From CAYXWM01 sp964468805 (lineage in GTDB: Bacteria > Bacillota > Clostridia > Lachnospirales > WRBF01), in the NCBI GenBank assembly GCA_964468805.1, contig CAYXWM010000023.1, positions 1 to 37,765 of the forward strand: a stretch of DNA of 37,765 nucleotides, read 5' to 3'. The notes under the pieces are model-generated. The model was not told the origin of the DNA, searched no databases, and worked only from the letters and a program-made list of their open reading frames with translations. The translations under genes were made by a program, and so were the position numbers. Within the stretch, counting starts at the first letter, position 1; each line of letters begins with the position of its first letter. Shown here one piece after another: positions 9,085 to 18,040 of this stretch.

Positions 9085-11817
9085 TTACTTACCCGTACGT
9101 TTTTTCTTACTCACAAGCAAAACCGAACTTAGATTTTCTTGTTTTTGCTCTTTTGGAGTTGGAGCATTATTTTGCGTTTCGGGTTTTGTCTCTTTATTCT
9201 TCATAACGGTTTTTGTAACAACCGGTGCCGGTACAGCCGGTTTCTTTAATTTGGGTTTAAAGCTTAACAATCTTATTATACCCGGAAAACGTCTTATTGC
9301 AATGTCTGCCAAAAACAAAATTATGCCTAAGGTTAAAAATATATCGCTTAAATCGGTATCGGTGTAGCCGTTGTCTTTTAGTTTCAAGGGTTGAAAAACC
9401 TGTTCCGGTCTGTCTATTATCATTCCGCCGCTAATTTGAGCCATATTTTTTAAAAGCTGTAAACCACGTTCCTTATTGCGTATATCATATTCCGGCGGGT
9501 AGCCTATACTAAGCCCGGTTACAAAGCGTTGTGTGGAGCCGTAGCGGCTGATTTCCATATTTACCGTATAGACATCACCGGTGTTTTCCGGCAGAAACCC
9601 GGAGTATTTTCCGGGGGCAACGGTATCAAAGGTAACGTCATGGGTAACACCTTCCGAAGAAACCAAGGTAGCCCTTACAGACAATATATCCGAATAATAA
9701 GGGAAATCTATCAAAATATCCGTACCGGTGCCGTTTGCCTTGGTGCTTATATTTAATTGAGAGGCATCCTGCTTTCTCATGGTCCAAGATACCATATTCA
9801 ACACGGTTTTTATGCCCTCATCAGAGGACAGCCATTCAGCCGTACGATTTCCCTTAAGGTCGGTAGTCCAGGCGGCTGTTTTACCCAGACCGTATTGCCA
9901 ACATGCCAATATAGGCTCCGGAATACCCTTTTGATTTACATGACGTAAAACAACTTCTGCCGTTGATTTTGGCGTGGTTGCAACATAGCCGCTTAACTTT
10001 GGCAAGGATTCCACACCCTTTAAAATAGGATGGTCATAATCGGCTACGGGGTAAAAATCTTCGTTTACCAAGTAATCCCTACCGGCAAGCTTGGTTTCCT
10101 TAACGAAAATCTTAGGTAAATCTGTAAATTCATTTGTAAAATAATAACGCCCTCCGCCGGTTAGGGCAAGTTTATTTAACAGTACTGTATCGGAATCCGT
10201 ACCAACGGCTACGGTAGAGAGGGTAATGCCGGCTTCTCTCATCATGGTAATCAAGCTGTCATAACCTGTTTGCTCCGCTTGACCGTCGGTAAGCAATACT
10301 ATGTGTTTAAGTTTTGTATCCGCTGTTGCCAGCTTATTATAAGCCTCTGTCAAAGCCGGAAGAATACTTGTTCCGCCGCCCATGTTTATTTTTGCGATTT
10401 TTTCCTTTATATACCCGGTATTTTCGCCTACCTGCATAAATTCCAAAGACCAATCAAATTCTGTATCAAAGGAAATTACGCCAAGGAAATCATCCTTTTT
10501 TAAATTATCGGCAGAACGAATCAAGGCTTCCTTTGCCATTTCCAGTTTGGAAACGCCGTATTCACCCATTCCCATGGAACCCGAGCGGTCTATTACCGTT
10601 ATCAAGCCAAGATTGGCTTTGTCATCCTTATCCTTGAGTTGCATTTCCACGGGTAAAACGGTTTCAAGGGGTGTATCGTAATAATCACCCAAGGCATAGG
10701 CGTTTTCTCCGCCTGTAACCAAAAGTCCGCCGCTGTTATCCTTTACGTAACTTTCCAATGACTTCAAGAAATCTTCCGAAAGTGAACTAACCGGGGTATT
10801 CGCAAGAATTATTTCGTCATAGGTATTTAAAACTTGTAAATCCTCTGTGACTTGGGACGGCTGTACCCTGTTAAGGTTTGCTCCGGCCGCATCCAGGATT
10901 TTTTTAAGTTCGTCTGTATCTTCCGTTGAACCTATTAACAATATATTCGGCTCACCCTCAATGTAGCTGTAAGCGTAGAGCCTGTTGTTTTGCTGAAAAG
11001 TATCCTTTTCGGCTACAATTTCCGCTCTATATACAGTACCGCCGCTTTTATGGGATATATCTTTAAAGATGTATTTATTCTCACCTTGACGAATAACTAC
11101 CTCGTCTTGGGCGATTAATTGATTATCCCTGTATACAAAGATTTGGGCATTGGTTTGTGTAAGGGAAAATGCAGAAATTTCTATGGGGTATTGAGTTGAT
11201 TTTTTTAAATATTTGGGAATATTCACGGAGACAAGCTGTACTTCCTCCGCTAAACCGCCTGAAATGGGGTAAATATTAAGCTCCGTACCTCTGTCCCTTA
11301 AAACCTTTGCTTGAGTAAGGGCATCTCCCATGTTTTCCAAGCCGTCGGTAAATAGGACTATGCGTTTTTTTGAATCCTCCGGCAAGACCGTTCCGGACAT
11401 TTTCAAACCGGAATCAATATTGCTGTAATTGGGGCTTACGGAGGTATTTAAGGAAGGCGAGAAATCCTCCGTGGGCATGGTTTCAACCTTGGCATCCGCC
11501 CCAAAGCAGACTATCCCCACCGAATCCCGGATGTTTTCCGTATATGCTGATTTAATAATACTTAAAATACGCTCTTTTTCGCTTGAAATACTGTGGGACA
11601 AATCCACAGCCAGTACAGTGGTGATTTTATCGGTAAAGCCCCTTACGGTAGGGCCGGCAAGGGCAAGAATCAGCACTGTAAAAACCAAGGAGCGTACCGT
11701 TTTATAGACCGCATGGTTAGAATAGGCTCTGCCGCTTTTGGTTTTAACAAATATAACAAAGGCAATTGCCACAGGTATCAGCAACAAATACAAGGGTTGA
11801 ACAAAATTAACGGACAC
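9085..11817 (-). CDS. Tandem von Willebrand A protein with amidotransferase-like domain
   Basis: 910 residues. Membrane segments lie at about 8-24 and 40-56. The first VWA domain (about 66-190) has MIDAS residues DLSHS (from D72) and FTDG. A beta-rich region comes next, then a class I amidotransferase/ThuA-like fold at about 292-385 (NILLIGSTEDTDELKKIL, GGLLVTGG). A second VWA domain (about 400-560) has DRSGS (from D410), GGGTS and LLTDG. A C-terminal membrane helix at about 826-842 leads to a Lys-rich cytoplasmic tail. Both MIDAS sites look intact, so metal-dependent binding outside the cell is plausible. The start is a GTG overlapping the end of the BatA-type gene by 11 bases, so the two are probably translated together. 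The partner or ligand is unknown. Confidence 0.9.
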   Translation of the reverse strand: MSVNFVQPLYLLLIPVAIAFVIFVKTKSGRAYSNHAVYKTVRSLVFTVLILALAGPTVRGFTDKITTVLAVDLSHSISSEKERILSIIKSAYTENIRDSVGIVCFGADAKVETMPTEDFSPSLNTSVSPNYSNIDSGLKMSGTVLPEDSKKRIVLFTDGLENMGDALTQAKVLRDRGTELNIYPISGGLAEEVQLVSVNIPKYLKKSTQYPIEISAFSLTQTNAQIFVYRDNQLIAQDEVVIRQGENKYIFKDISHKSGGTVYRAEIVAEKDTFQQNNRLYAYSYIEGEPNILLIGSTEDTDELKKILDAAGANLNRVQPSQVTEDLQVLNTYDEIILANTPVSSLSEDFLKSLESYVKDNSGGLLVTGGENAYALGDYYDTPLETVLPVEMQLKDKDDKANLGLITVIDRSGSMGMGEYGVSKLEMAKEALIRSADNLKKDDFLGVISFDTEFDWSLEFMQVGENTGYIKEKIAKINMGGGTSILPALTEAYNKLATADTKLKHIVLLTDGQAEQTGYDSLITMMREAGITLSTVAVGTDSDTVLLNKLALTGGGRYYFTNEFTDLPKIFVKETKLAGRDYLVNEDFYPVADYDHPILKGVESLPKLSGYVATTPKSTAEVVLRHVNQKGIPEPILACWQYGLGKTAAWTTDLKGNRTAEWLSSDEGIKTVLNMVSWTMRKQDASQLNISTKANGTGTDILIDFPYYSDILSVRATLVSSEGVTHDVTFDTVAPGKYSGFLPENTGDVYTVNMEISRYGSTQRFVTGLSIGYPPEYDIRNKERGLQLLKNMAQISGGMIIDRPEQVFQPLKLKDNGYTDTDLSDIFLTLGIILFLADIAIRRFPGIIRLLSFKPKLKKPAVPAPVVTKTVMKNKETKPETQNNAPTPKEQKQENLSSVLLVSKKKRTGK

Positions 11818-13588
11818 GGCTGAACACCCACCATTCCAACAATAAAATACTCAAAATTACAAAAATTACCGTTCCTTTTAGGCTAAAATCATTGGGAAGC
11901 CGGAATTCAAGCCTTTCAACCTCGTCAACTCCGTTGCTCTGCCCGGTTAAATCCGAGTCGGTTTTAACGGCGTTTAGAGCAAATGAGGAATATACGGTTT
12001 CGTTTTGCCTGACCTGTTGCAAAATATAGATACCGGGATTTTCAGTGGCTGAAAAAAGCGTTGGGCTGACCGGTGGGGTTATTTCTGTAGTTTGGTTATT
12101 GGGGTCGGTAATTACAGCGGATTTAGTATCGGGGTATAATTCTATGCTTAGGGCTTCTCCGCAAAATGCCTTTCCTGCGGCAATAACTCCGGGCATATAC
12201 CATTCCGCCAGATTGTACATAAATATGGGAAACTCACGTTTAAGCGGTAGGTCTGTATTATGAAGGTCAAATCCCATAATAGTTATTTTTTGACCGTTTT
12301 TTTCTCCGCAAATTATCAAAGGGGTTTCCGGCGAGGACAAAACAACCTCTGCCCAATCCGGAGCGACGATCTTTTTGGACTTTCCTATGGCGAAATCAAA
12401 ATTGCTTATATTTTGAAGTAATTGTGAATTATTCTTTTGCAATCCACTTATTTCAACTTCTTCTTGGGTTTCGATTAAAGAATTGCCTTCCGGCGGATTA
12501 ATTATCAACAAATGCCCGTCGGTTGGCAGAGCTTCCGGCAATATCCCGTCAAAAACATAGAGATTTGCCCCGAACAATTCTTGGTCTGCCGATTTATAAA
12601 GCTCTACGTTTGGCAAAAGGGACAGAATATTTTCCAGAAAATAATTTCTATCAGTTACCAGTACGGTTTTTTGGGGGTTTTTATAGGTTATGGCATCATA
12701 GATTACATTGTCCGCCGGGAGCTTGTCCGGCTTGGAAAGCCTAGCTTCCAATTGATAAACCGTATCGGGAACATCCGTAAAAAACACGTCTCTTTCCTGC
12801 TGTGGTTCAAGGGAAATGTCTATGATGTCGTGGATTTTTCCGTCGGTATATAACTCCACACTATTATTTTCGGTTTGATTACCGTAATTCTTAACCTTTA
12901 CCAACACAACAACGCGAGGTTTGTCATGGGTATGGGAAATAAGAGTAAGGGCAGTGTTTAAAATGGGTTTGCCTATGATTATATCCTGCTTGTTGATTTT
13001 ATCCATATTATGGGCAGTGTCGGAAAAAACCAAAACGCCGGCTTGGTTTTGTTCGTTAAGCATATTAATGAGTTCGGCGGTGCCTTCCAAATTTATATCC
13101 GAATAAGTAACCCCAATTTCTTTTAAACGCTCATCCAACAGAGTTTTGGAATCGGTAAATCCGGAAATAACTCGGGGTTGATTGCTTCCTTCTATAAGGG
13201 CAAATTCTGTTCCCGGGACGGAGTTTTCAATATAATCTGCAATTTTTTGTTTGGCAGCTTCAAAACGGTTAGGGGCTTCATCCTCTGCCTGCATACTCAT
13301 AGAACAGTCCAAAACAACTATATATCGAGATACCTGTTTTGCGGACATTATATAGGGATTAGCCAAAGCGGAAACCAAGAAAAAGGCGGCAAGTAACTGC
13401 AAAATCATGAGCAAATTTTTACGCAGCTTTTGCCAAGGCCTCATGGACTGTTGAGCCTTGATTGCATTTTTCCAGAGAAACAGGCTTGAAATTTCTTTCT
13501 CTTTATATTTGGTTTTAAACAGATACATGGCTATAATAACCGGCAGAGAAATCAAGCCTATTAAAGCCAAGGGGTTATAAATGTTCAT
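11807..13588 (-). CDS. BatA-type von Willebrand A membrane protein
   Basis: 593 residues. The N-terminus matches the BatA-type membrane domain: helix about 8-24, then the SSLFLWKNA and MRPWQKLRKN linker, then helix about 58-76. One VWA domain (about 88-200) has MIDAS DCSMS from D94, a Thr in LEGTAEL and the Asp of FSDT. A long beta-rich extracytoplasmic region follows, with a C-terminal helix at about 573-589. BatA-like proteins usually go with a MoxR AAA ATPase and a DUF58 protein; neither is here. The ATG has AAGGTGG upstream. It is 77 bases downstream of the HEPN-like gene and overlaps the next VWA gene, with which it probably forms a complex. Confidence 0.9.
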   Translation of the reverse strand: MNIYNPLALIGLISLPVIIAMYLFKTKYKEKEISSLFLWKNAIKAQQSMRPWQKLRKNLLMILQLLAAFFLVSALANPYIMSAKQVSRYIVVLDCSMSMQAEDEAPNRFEAAKQKIADYIENSVPGTEFALIEGSNQPRVISGFTDSKTLLDERLKEIGVTYSDINLEGTAELINMLNEQNQAGVLVFSDTAHNMDKINKQDIIIGKPILNTALTLISHTHDKPRVVVLVKVKNYGNQTENNSVELYTDGKIHDIIDISLEPQQERDVFFTDVPDTVYQLEARLSKPDKLPADNVIYDAITYKNPQKTVLVTDRNYFLENILSLLPNVELYKSADQELFGANLYVFDGILPEALPTDGHLLIINPPEGNSLIETQEEVEISGLQKNNSQLLQNISNFDFAIGKSKKIVAPDWAEVVLSSPETPLIICGEKNGQKITIMGFDLHNTDLPLKREFPIFMYNLAEWYMPGVIAAGKAFCGEALSIELYPDTKSAVITDPNNQTTEITPPVSPTLFSATENPGIYILQQVRQNETVYSSFALNAVKTDSDLTGQSNGVDEVERLEFRLPNDFSLKGTVIFVILSILLLEWWVFSRVR

Positions 13589-13644
13589 TTAACCACCTTA
13601 ATTTTGTTATAGTATGGCTGAAAGTATATAGTTTTGGAGTGCCT

Positions 13645-13674
13645 TTTTATAGATTAGGACAAGTTTTATAGATT
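13645..13674. repeat. 11-bp direct repeat at the MNT/HEPN-VWA junction
   Basis: TTTTATAGATT occurs at 13645-13655 and again at 13664-13674; the second copy covers the stop codon of the HEPN-like gene. It could be a recombination scar or a chance AT-rich duplication. Confidence 0.5.
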
Positions 13675-14049
13675 GCTGTAGTCTTTGACTGACTTTTCTT
13701 CTTCCTCGGCTATTTTATAACAATCCTCCAAAGTCTTTTTTGTACTCGGAGAAACCAGCTTGGCACAGACCTTTTTTACCTTGTTCCAATCCAAGGAATC
13801 ATTGTCTTGTGAAGAAATATTTCTGCAAATCCTTAAAGAGCGAATACCCATTTTTATGTGTTTTTCGGCGATTTTGTCGCTCGTAATGTTTTCAAAAAGA
13901 CCGTTTATATTAGTCAAAAATTGAGTAAGGGCATAGCTGTCGTTTAATTCAAGAAGTGCATCTTCGTCTAAGTCTTTAATGGTGTGATAAATGGGTTCTA
14001 TTCTATTAATGTAATCCTGAATTTTCCTAATTATTATTCGGTCTTTCAT
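13666..14049 (-). CDS. HEPN-like partner of the nucleotidyltransferase (catalytic His absent)
   Basis: An all-helical 127-residue protein encoded directly after an MNT nucleotidyltransferase, overlapping it by 23 bases, which is the usual arrangement of MNT/HEPN pairs. The region around residues 73-95 (RNISSQDNDSLDWNKVKKV) resembles the C-terminal HEPN block in which R-N-x3-H is followed by a D/Y-rich turn and a hydrophobic helix. Here R76 and N77 are present, but the expected His is Q81. If the match is right, RNase activity is probably lost. I see no other domain. The assignment depends on the neighbour and a short motif, so it is moderate; a plain helical antitoxin or adaptor is possible. 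Confidence 0.75.
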   Translation of the reverse strand: MKDRIIIRKIQDYINRIEPIYHTIKDLDEDALLELNDSYALTQFLTNINGLFENITSDKIAEKHIKMGIRSLRICRNISSQDNDSLDWNKVKKVCAKLVSPSTKKTLEDCYKIAEEEEKSVKDYSNL

Positions 14050-14404
14050 ACAACCACCTCACGTTTTTAAGCATATCTTCAAATCCTTGACGATAATACC
14101 ATCTTTCGCCATTTTCCGGTTCTTTGGAAGCATAATTCGAGGCACGGTCGTAACGTACTATATCCAACTGTTTATTAAACTGATTGTCTAAAACTTTTTC
14201 CACATATTCTCCAAAAGTATCCAAAACATCGGAAAACTTAGTTCCTTCTGCTGTCTTTACCAACAAATCCACATCACTTGTGGGCAGCTCTTTCTCTGTT
14301 AAAAAACTACCCACCAAGCCTACTGCTTCAACAGCCGGGCAAAGTTCCGCTGCATCTTGGATTATTTCTATTAATATGTTAGAGGTAAGTTGAGGAATTT
14401 GCAT
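14027..14404 (-). CDS. MNT-type minimal nucleotidyltransferase
   Basis: A 125-residue protein of the DNA polymerase beta-like nucleotidyltransferase superfamily. The signature GSx10DxD is exact (G32-S33 ... D44-V-D46) and D81 in QLDIVRYD fits the third metal-binding acid. In known MNT/HEPN systems such proteins AMPylate or otherwise silence the HEPN toxin. The ATG has GGAGG (14412-14416 on the opposite strand) at good distance. The 77-base gap from the previous gene contains a -10-like box and a palindrome, so the pair may have its own promoter inside the envelope cluster. The catalytic residues look complete, in contrast to its partner. Confidence 0.85.
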   Translation of the reverse strand: MQIPQLTSNILIEIIQDAAELCPAVEAVGLVGSFLTEKELPTSDVDLLVKTAEGTKFSDVLDTFGEYVEKVLDNQFNKQLDIVRYDRASNYASKEPENGERWYYRQGFEDMLKNVRWLYERPNNN

Positions 14405-14421
14405 GGTATAGCCTCCGATTA

Positions 14422-14441
14422 ATTTACAGCATGTAAATATA
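14422..14441 (-). promoter_or_regulatory. Possible -10 box and overlapping operator for the MNT/HEPN pair
   Basis: ATTTACA-GCA-TGTAAAT at 14422-14438 is a perfect 7-bp inverted repeat. It overlaps TATATT (14441-14436, - strand), a candidate -10, and lies just upstream of the GGAGG. I find no good -35. The position would suit autorepression. Confidence 0.35.
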
Positions 14442-14481
14442 CTATCTCAAATAATTGCTTAGAGTGAAAAATAATTTAATT

Positions 14482-16056
14482 CTATTGCAAATTTGTAAAA
14501 TACTCTTTCACCAGATTCCTAATCCCTGCCGGAATTTGGGCTTCGTCCGGAAAATTCAAGGCTTCGTTACGGTATTCGTTGATTACCCGGCTTAAAGGAA
14601 CGTTTCCGCCCTTGTTCCCGTCATAGCTTGTTTCCTGTTGGCTTCTTGTTCCGCCTTCGTTTTCTTCACCGTATATATCCATTTCCGATTCGCTCATCCC
14701 GGCGACATTTCGTACATAGATTTCTTCGTTTTCTATATGACCGGTACCTCTTCCGGGTCCCGGTTGTGATTCTCCGGTATTTTGTTGGGCACTTTGGCTT
14801 GTGGATGTGCCGGTGCCTTGTTGGGATTGTGAACCGTTGTTGTTTTGCTGTCCCGTATTGCCCTGTTGCTGTCCCGGTTGACCGGAATTTTGTTGGGAGT
14901 TGAAATTTTGGCTGTTGGAAGTTTCGGAGCTTGATTGATTGGTTTGGTTTGATTGTTGAGATTGAGCCCCTTGACGCATTGCTGATTTAGCAACGCTTTC
15001 GTTTAACTTATTAATGGCATCCCGTAGTTCTTGGTCTTGGGTTGCAAGGGAATTTAATTGTTTTGACAGGTTTTCTATTTCCGAATCATAATTTCCGCCT
15101 TGAGCCAGTTTGCTTGATAATTCATTAAGGGTTTGGGACAATTGGGAGTTGTTTTCTATTTCATCAGCCATCTCTTTATAAAATTTCGCCAAGTTTTTTA
15201 AATCTTCGGAAGATACACCTTGCAGAAAATCTTTAAACATACTTAACTGATTTTCAATAGCATTTGGGTCACCTTTGAGCAGATTTTCGCCCAATTCACG
15301 GGTCAAGGCGTTCTGTGCCAGTTTTTCACCCAATTGTCTCAAGTCCTTGTTTATGCTTTCTTTGGCTAGACGTTTTAATTCCGATTGTGCGTTTTGCAGG
15401 CTTTTTATAAGTTCGCCTTTATTTTTGGCTTGTTTTAATTGATTGTACAATAATTCAAGCCTTTCGTTAACATCATTAATTTTTGATTTGGGTATATCTT
15501 TTAAAATTTCTTCCGCTTGTTTTTCTATTAATCCCTGTTCCTTTGCGGCTACTTCTCTAATTCTTTGCTCTTCGTTTAGCCGGGCTTCAAATGGACTTCT
15601 TGTAAATCCCACGGCTAGCATGGCTAGGGAAAGTATTAAAATAAGAATAAGAGGTTTCCTTGGAGGAGTTATTTTATATTTTTTGAAATCTGCCTCTTTG
15701 GCACGGTTTATGGCATCTTCTATTTCAAGAGACGCATAAATATTATTTTCATTACTTCCGGTCAATTCCAAAGCGGTTACAAATCTTTCTTTGTAACCCA
15801 AAGAATCGCCGGTTTCAGCCACTTTATAAGTATCGGGCTTTAAGACTGTTCCGCAGATTAAGCCGATTAAAAGGAAAAATCCAATAACGGCTAAAGTCAG
15901 AATCAATATGTCTTCCAGTAAAATAAATTTTCCCAATACAATCAAAATCAGACCGCCGAAACAGCCGGTCATAAGCCCCATAAGGGCGTAATTAAGACAG
16001 TTTTGCAGAATCATTCTCTTTCGTAAGGGTTTTAAGGCTTTTATTAGTGATTGCAT
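14482..16056 (-). CDS. Membrane-anchored coiled-coil protein with Q/N-rich tract
   Basis: 524 residues, no family recognised with confidence. Membrane helices lie at about 20-43, 48-70 and 135-151. From about 155 to 360 the protein is a charged, heptad-like coiled coil rich in K, E, L and N. Residues about 362-440 are almost only Q, N, S, G and T, and a short ordered C-terminus ends in an amphipathic helix. The layout recalls DUF4175/TIGR02302-type proteins found near VWA genes, but that is a low-confidence resemblance. It sits between the ABC permease and the VWA genes, so it may link the transporter to the VWA proteins. Start ATG behind AAGAAGGAT. Confidence 0.85.
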   Translation of the reverse strand: MQSLIKALKPLRKRMILQNCLNYALMGLMTGCFGGLILIVLGKFILLEDILILTLAVIGFFLLIGLICGTVLKPDTYKVAETGDSLGYKERFVTALELTGSNENNIYASLEIEDAINRAKEADFKKYKITPPRKPLILILILSLAMLAVGFTRSPFEARLNEEQRIREVAAKEQGLIEKQAEEILKDIPKSKINDVNERLELLYNQLKQAKNKGELIKSLQNAQSELKRLAKESINKDLRQLGEKLAQNALTRELGENLLKGDPNAIENQLSMFKDFLQGVSSEDLKNLAKFYKEMADEIENNSQLSQTLNELSSKLAQGGNYDSEIENLSKQLNSLATQDQELRDAINKLNESVAKSAMRQGAQSQQSNQTNQSSSETSNSQNFNSQQNSGQPGQQQGNTGQQNNNGSQSQQGTGTSTSQSAQQNTGESQPGPGRGTGHIENEEIYVRNVAGMSESEMDIYGEENEGGTRSQQETSYDGNKGGNVPLSRVINEYRNEALNFPDEAQIPAGIRNLVKEYFTNLQ

Positions 16057-16107
16057 AACATCCTTCTTTCTTACGAACGTTAAACAAATATTTTTAATGT
16101 AATCAAA

Positions 16108-16998
16108 CTACATTTGTTTTTTTACTTTTAATCTACGCGATTTTTTTACAGGATTAATTATTATAGAACTTAACCATAAAATCAATAAGGAAAACAGTAT
16201 GTTAAAAATTAAGTTTACTATCCAAACAGGAAATAATGTTTCTTGTGAGGAACTGTAATAATTAGTGGAAAGACTGTATAACATTCCGTTAACATAGTTG
16301 CTTCCAAGTTGCATATCCAAAAGGGAAATAAAGCTGAAATAAGGATTTATTGCAAAGGTTGCATACCAAACCCATAGCGGAAAACCGCCATCAAAAAAGC
16401 TCATCATAACAGAATGAATAAGTCCCATTGCAACAAAAAGACCCAGACCCAGAACGCCCAAAGTCACAAAGGTTAATACCAGAGAAGCCACAGTCTTTTT
16501 AAATACAGCCGAATAAAAAATTGACAGACTGCCCACCATTACGGCAATAATCAAGGAATAGCCAAACATTCCCAACATTTGCAAAATATTTACGCCGCCG
16601 TAATACAACACTATTCCGAATACGGGCAGTGAGGCTAACATCAAAAGTATAACCATAGAAACAGAGGATAATAATTTACCTATAATAATTGTAGTTGTGG
16701 ACATTTTTGTAACCAAAATCAAATCCAAGGTTTGGCGTTCACGTTCACCGGATATGGTACCGCTTGTTAAGGAGGGAATAATCAAAGTAATAATCCCTAT
16801 TTGAAAACAAGCCAAAATGGCATATATTTTAACAGCTTCAAGGGGATTAAAACCGTAGCTGAAAGAGTTGCCGTAAACCGATAAGAGTGTTAATCCGGCG
16901 AAGATACCCAAGACCAATACATATATACTGATAACCGCAAAAGAACGCCAAGTTCTTAAATTGGTACGCAATTCTCGTCTGAATACGGGATTAATCAT
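16108..16998 (-). CDS. ABC-2 type transporter permease
   Basis: 296 residues with about six membrane helices and the ABC-2 pattern: an N-terminal NPVFRRELRTNLRTWRSF, a first helix, then SGTISGERERQTLDLILVTKMS, an amphipathic stretch common in this family before the next helix. The gene overlaps the ATPase gene by 8 bases and has AAGGAG at good spacing, so the two form one transporter. The substrate is unknown. Related ABC pairs work with accessory extracytoplasmic proteins, such as GldA/GldF/GldG in Bacteroidota; the 819-residue protein upstream could be such an accessory. Confidence 0.92.
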   Translation of the reverse strand: MINPVFRRELRTNLRTWRSFAVISIYVLVLGIFAGLTLLSVYGNSFSYGFNPLEAVKIYAILACFQIGIITLIIPSLTSGTISGERERQTLDLILVTKMSTTTIIIGKLLSSVSMVILLMLASLPVFGIVLYYGGVNILQMLGMFGYSLIIAVMVGSLSIFYSAVFKKTVASLVLTFVTLGVLGLGLFVAMGLIHSVMMSFFDGGFPLWVWYATFAINPYFSFISLLDMQLGSNYVNGMLYSLSTNYYSSSQETLFPVWIVNLIFNILFSLLILWLSSIIINPVKKSRRLKVKKQM

Positions 16999-17923
16999 TT
17001 TGGGACTCTCCTTTTACAACTTGAGTAAATAAATCTTCCAAATCGGTTTCTTTTTCTTTTATACAGACAATTTTGTTACCTGCCGTAACCGTTTCCGTAA
17101 CCAAATCGGCAAGGTCCGTATCGTTGCCGTCAAAGAAGAAGGTTAAGTCCTCAACGTTTTCCGTAATATCCGAAACCTGTGGTTTTTCTTTAAGAAGCTT
17201 CAGCAAAGATTCGGTAATTTCCAAGGGTTTCATGTAGATTTCTTTGTTTTTGTTAAAGCGTCGCATAATGGAATCAATACTGCCTTCGGCGGCTAAGTTT
17301 CCGTGATGAATTATTCCTATGGAAGTACAAAGTTGTGAAAGTTCCGTTAAAATATGGGAGCTGATTATAATGGTTTTGCCCAAGGTTTTAAGTTGTTTCA
17401 GAATTTCCTTCATTTCTACCCTTGCTATGGGGTCCAAACCGGAGGCAGGTTCGTCCAAAATCAGCACTTCCGGGTCATGAACCAAGCTTCTTGCCAGGCA
17501 GAGCCTTTGTTTCATACCCCTTGAAAGCGTATCTACATAATTGTTTTTTTTATGGCTTAAATCCACCAGTTCCAAAAGATTGTCAATAATTGCGTTGCGT
17601 TCCTTATAGGGTATATAATAGGCACCGGCGTAAAAGTCCATGTATTCGGAAACTTTCAGGTTATCGTAAACGCCGAAAAAGTCCGGCATATAACCTATTT
17701 TGCCCCTGAGTTTTACAGGGTTTCGGGTTACGTCCACGTCATTAATTTTAACAGAACCCGAGGTGGCGGACAGTAATCCGGATACAATTTTCATGGTGGT
17801 GGTTTTGCCGGCACCGTTAGGGCCAACAAAACCAAAGATACTGCCATCTTCTATGGTAAGGTTCAACTTGTTTACTGCCACAAATTTACCGTACTGCTTT
17901 ACCAAATCCACTATTTGCAGCAT
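16991..17923 (-). CDS. ABC transporter ATP-binding protein
   Basis: 310 residues. Walker A GPNGAGKTT at 34-42, signature LSRGMKQR at 133-140, Walker B VLILDEP at 153-159 and the H-switch IISSHIL are all intact, so it should hydrolyse ATP. The C-terminal 90 residues form a regulatory domain as in CcmA/NatA-type subunits. Start ATG behind CGGAGG. The gene follows the 819-residue protein after 117 bases, which include a TATAAA with a weak -35, so a separate promoter is possible. Confidence 0.95.
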   Translation of the reverse strand: MLQIVDLVKQYGKFVAVNKLNLTIEDGSIFGFVGPNGAGKTTTMKIVSGLLSATSGSVKINDVDVTRNPVKLRGKIGYMPDFFGVYDNLKVSEYMDFYAGAYYIPYKERNAIIDNLLELVDLSHKKNNYVDTLSRGMKQRLCLARSLVHDPEVLILDEPASGLDPIARVEMKEILKQLKTLGKTIIISSHILTELSQLCTSIGIIHHGNLAAEGSIDSIMRRFNKNKEIYMKPLEITESLLKLLKEKPQVSDITENVEDLTFFFDGNDTDLADLVTETVTAGNKIVCIKEKETDLEDLFTQVVKGESQND

Positions 17924-18040
17924 ATAAAACCTCCGATTTAGAGTAGTTTATAACTGATAAAGAATTTAATATTGATTGTTACAGTAATATAAAACTAAAG
18001 AGAAATAGCATTGACTACTGAAAGTTATTAGAAGCTTGGG

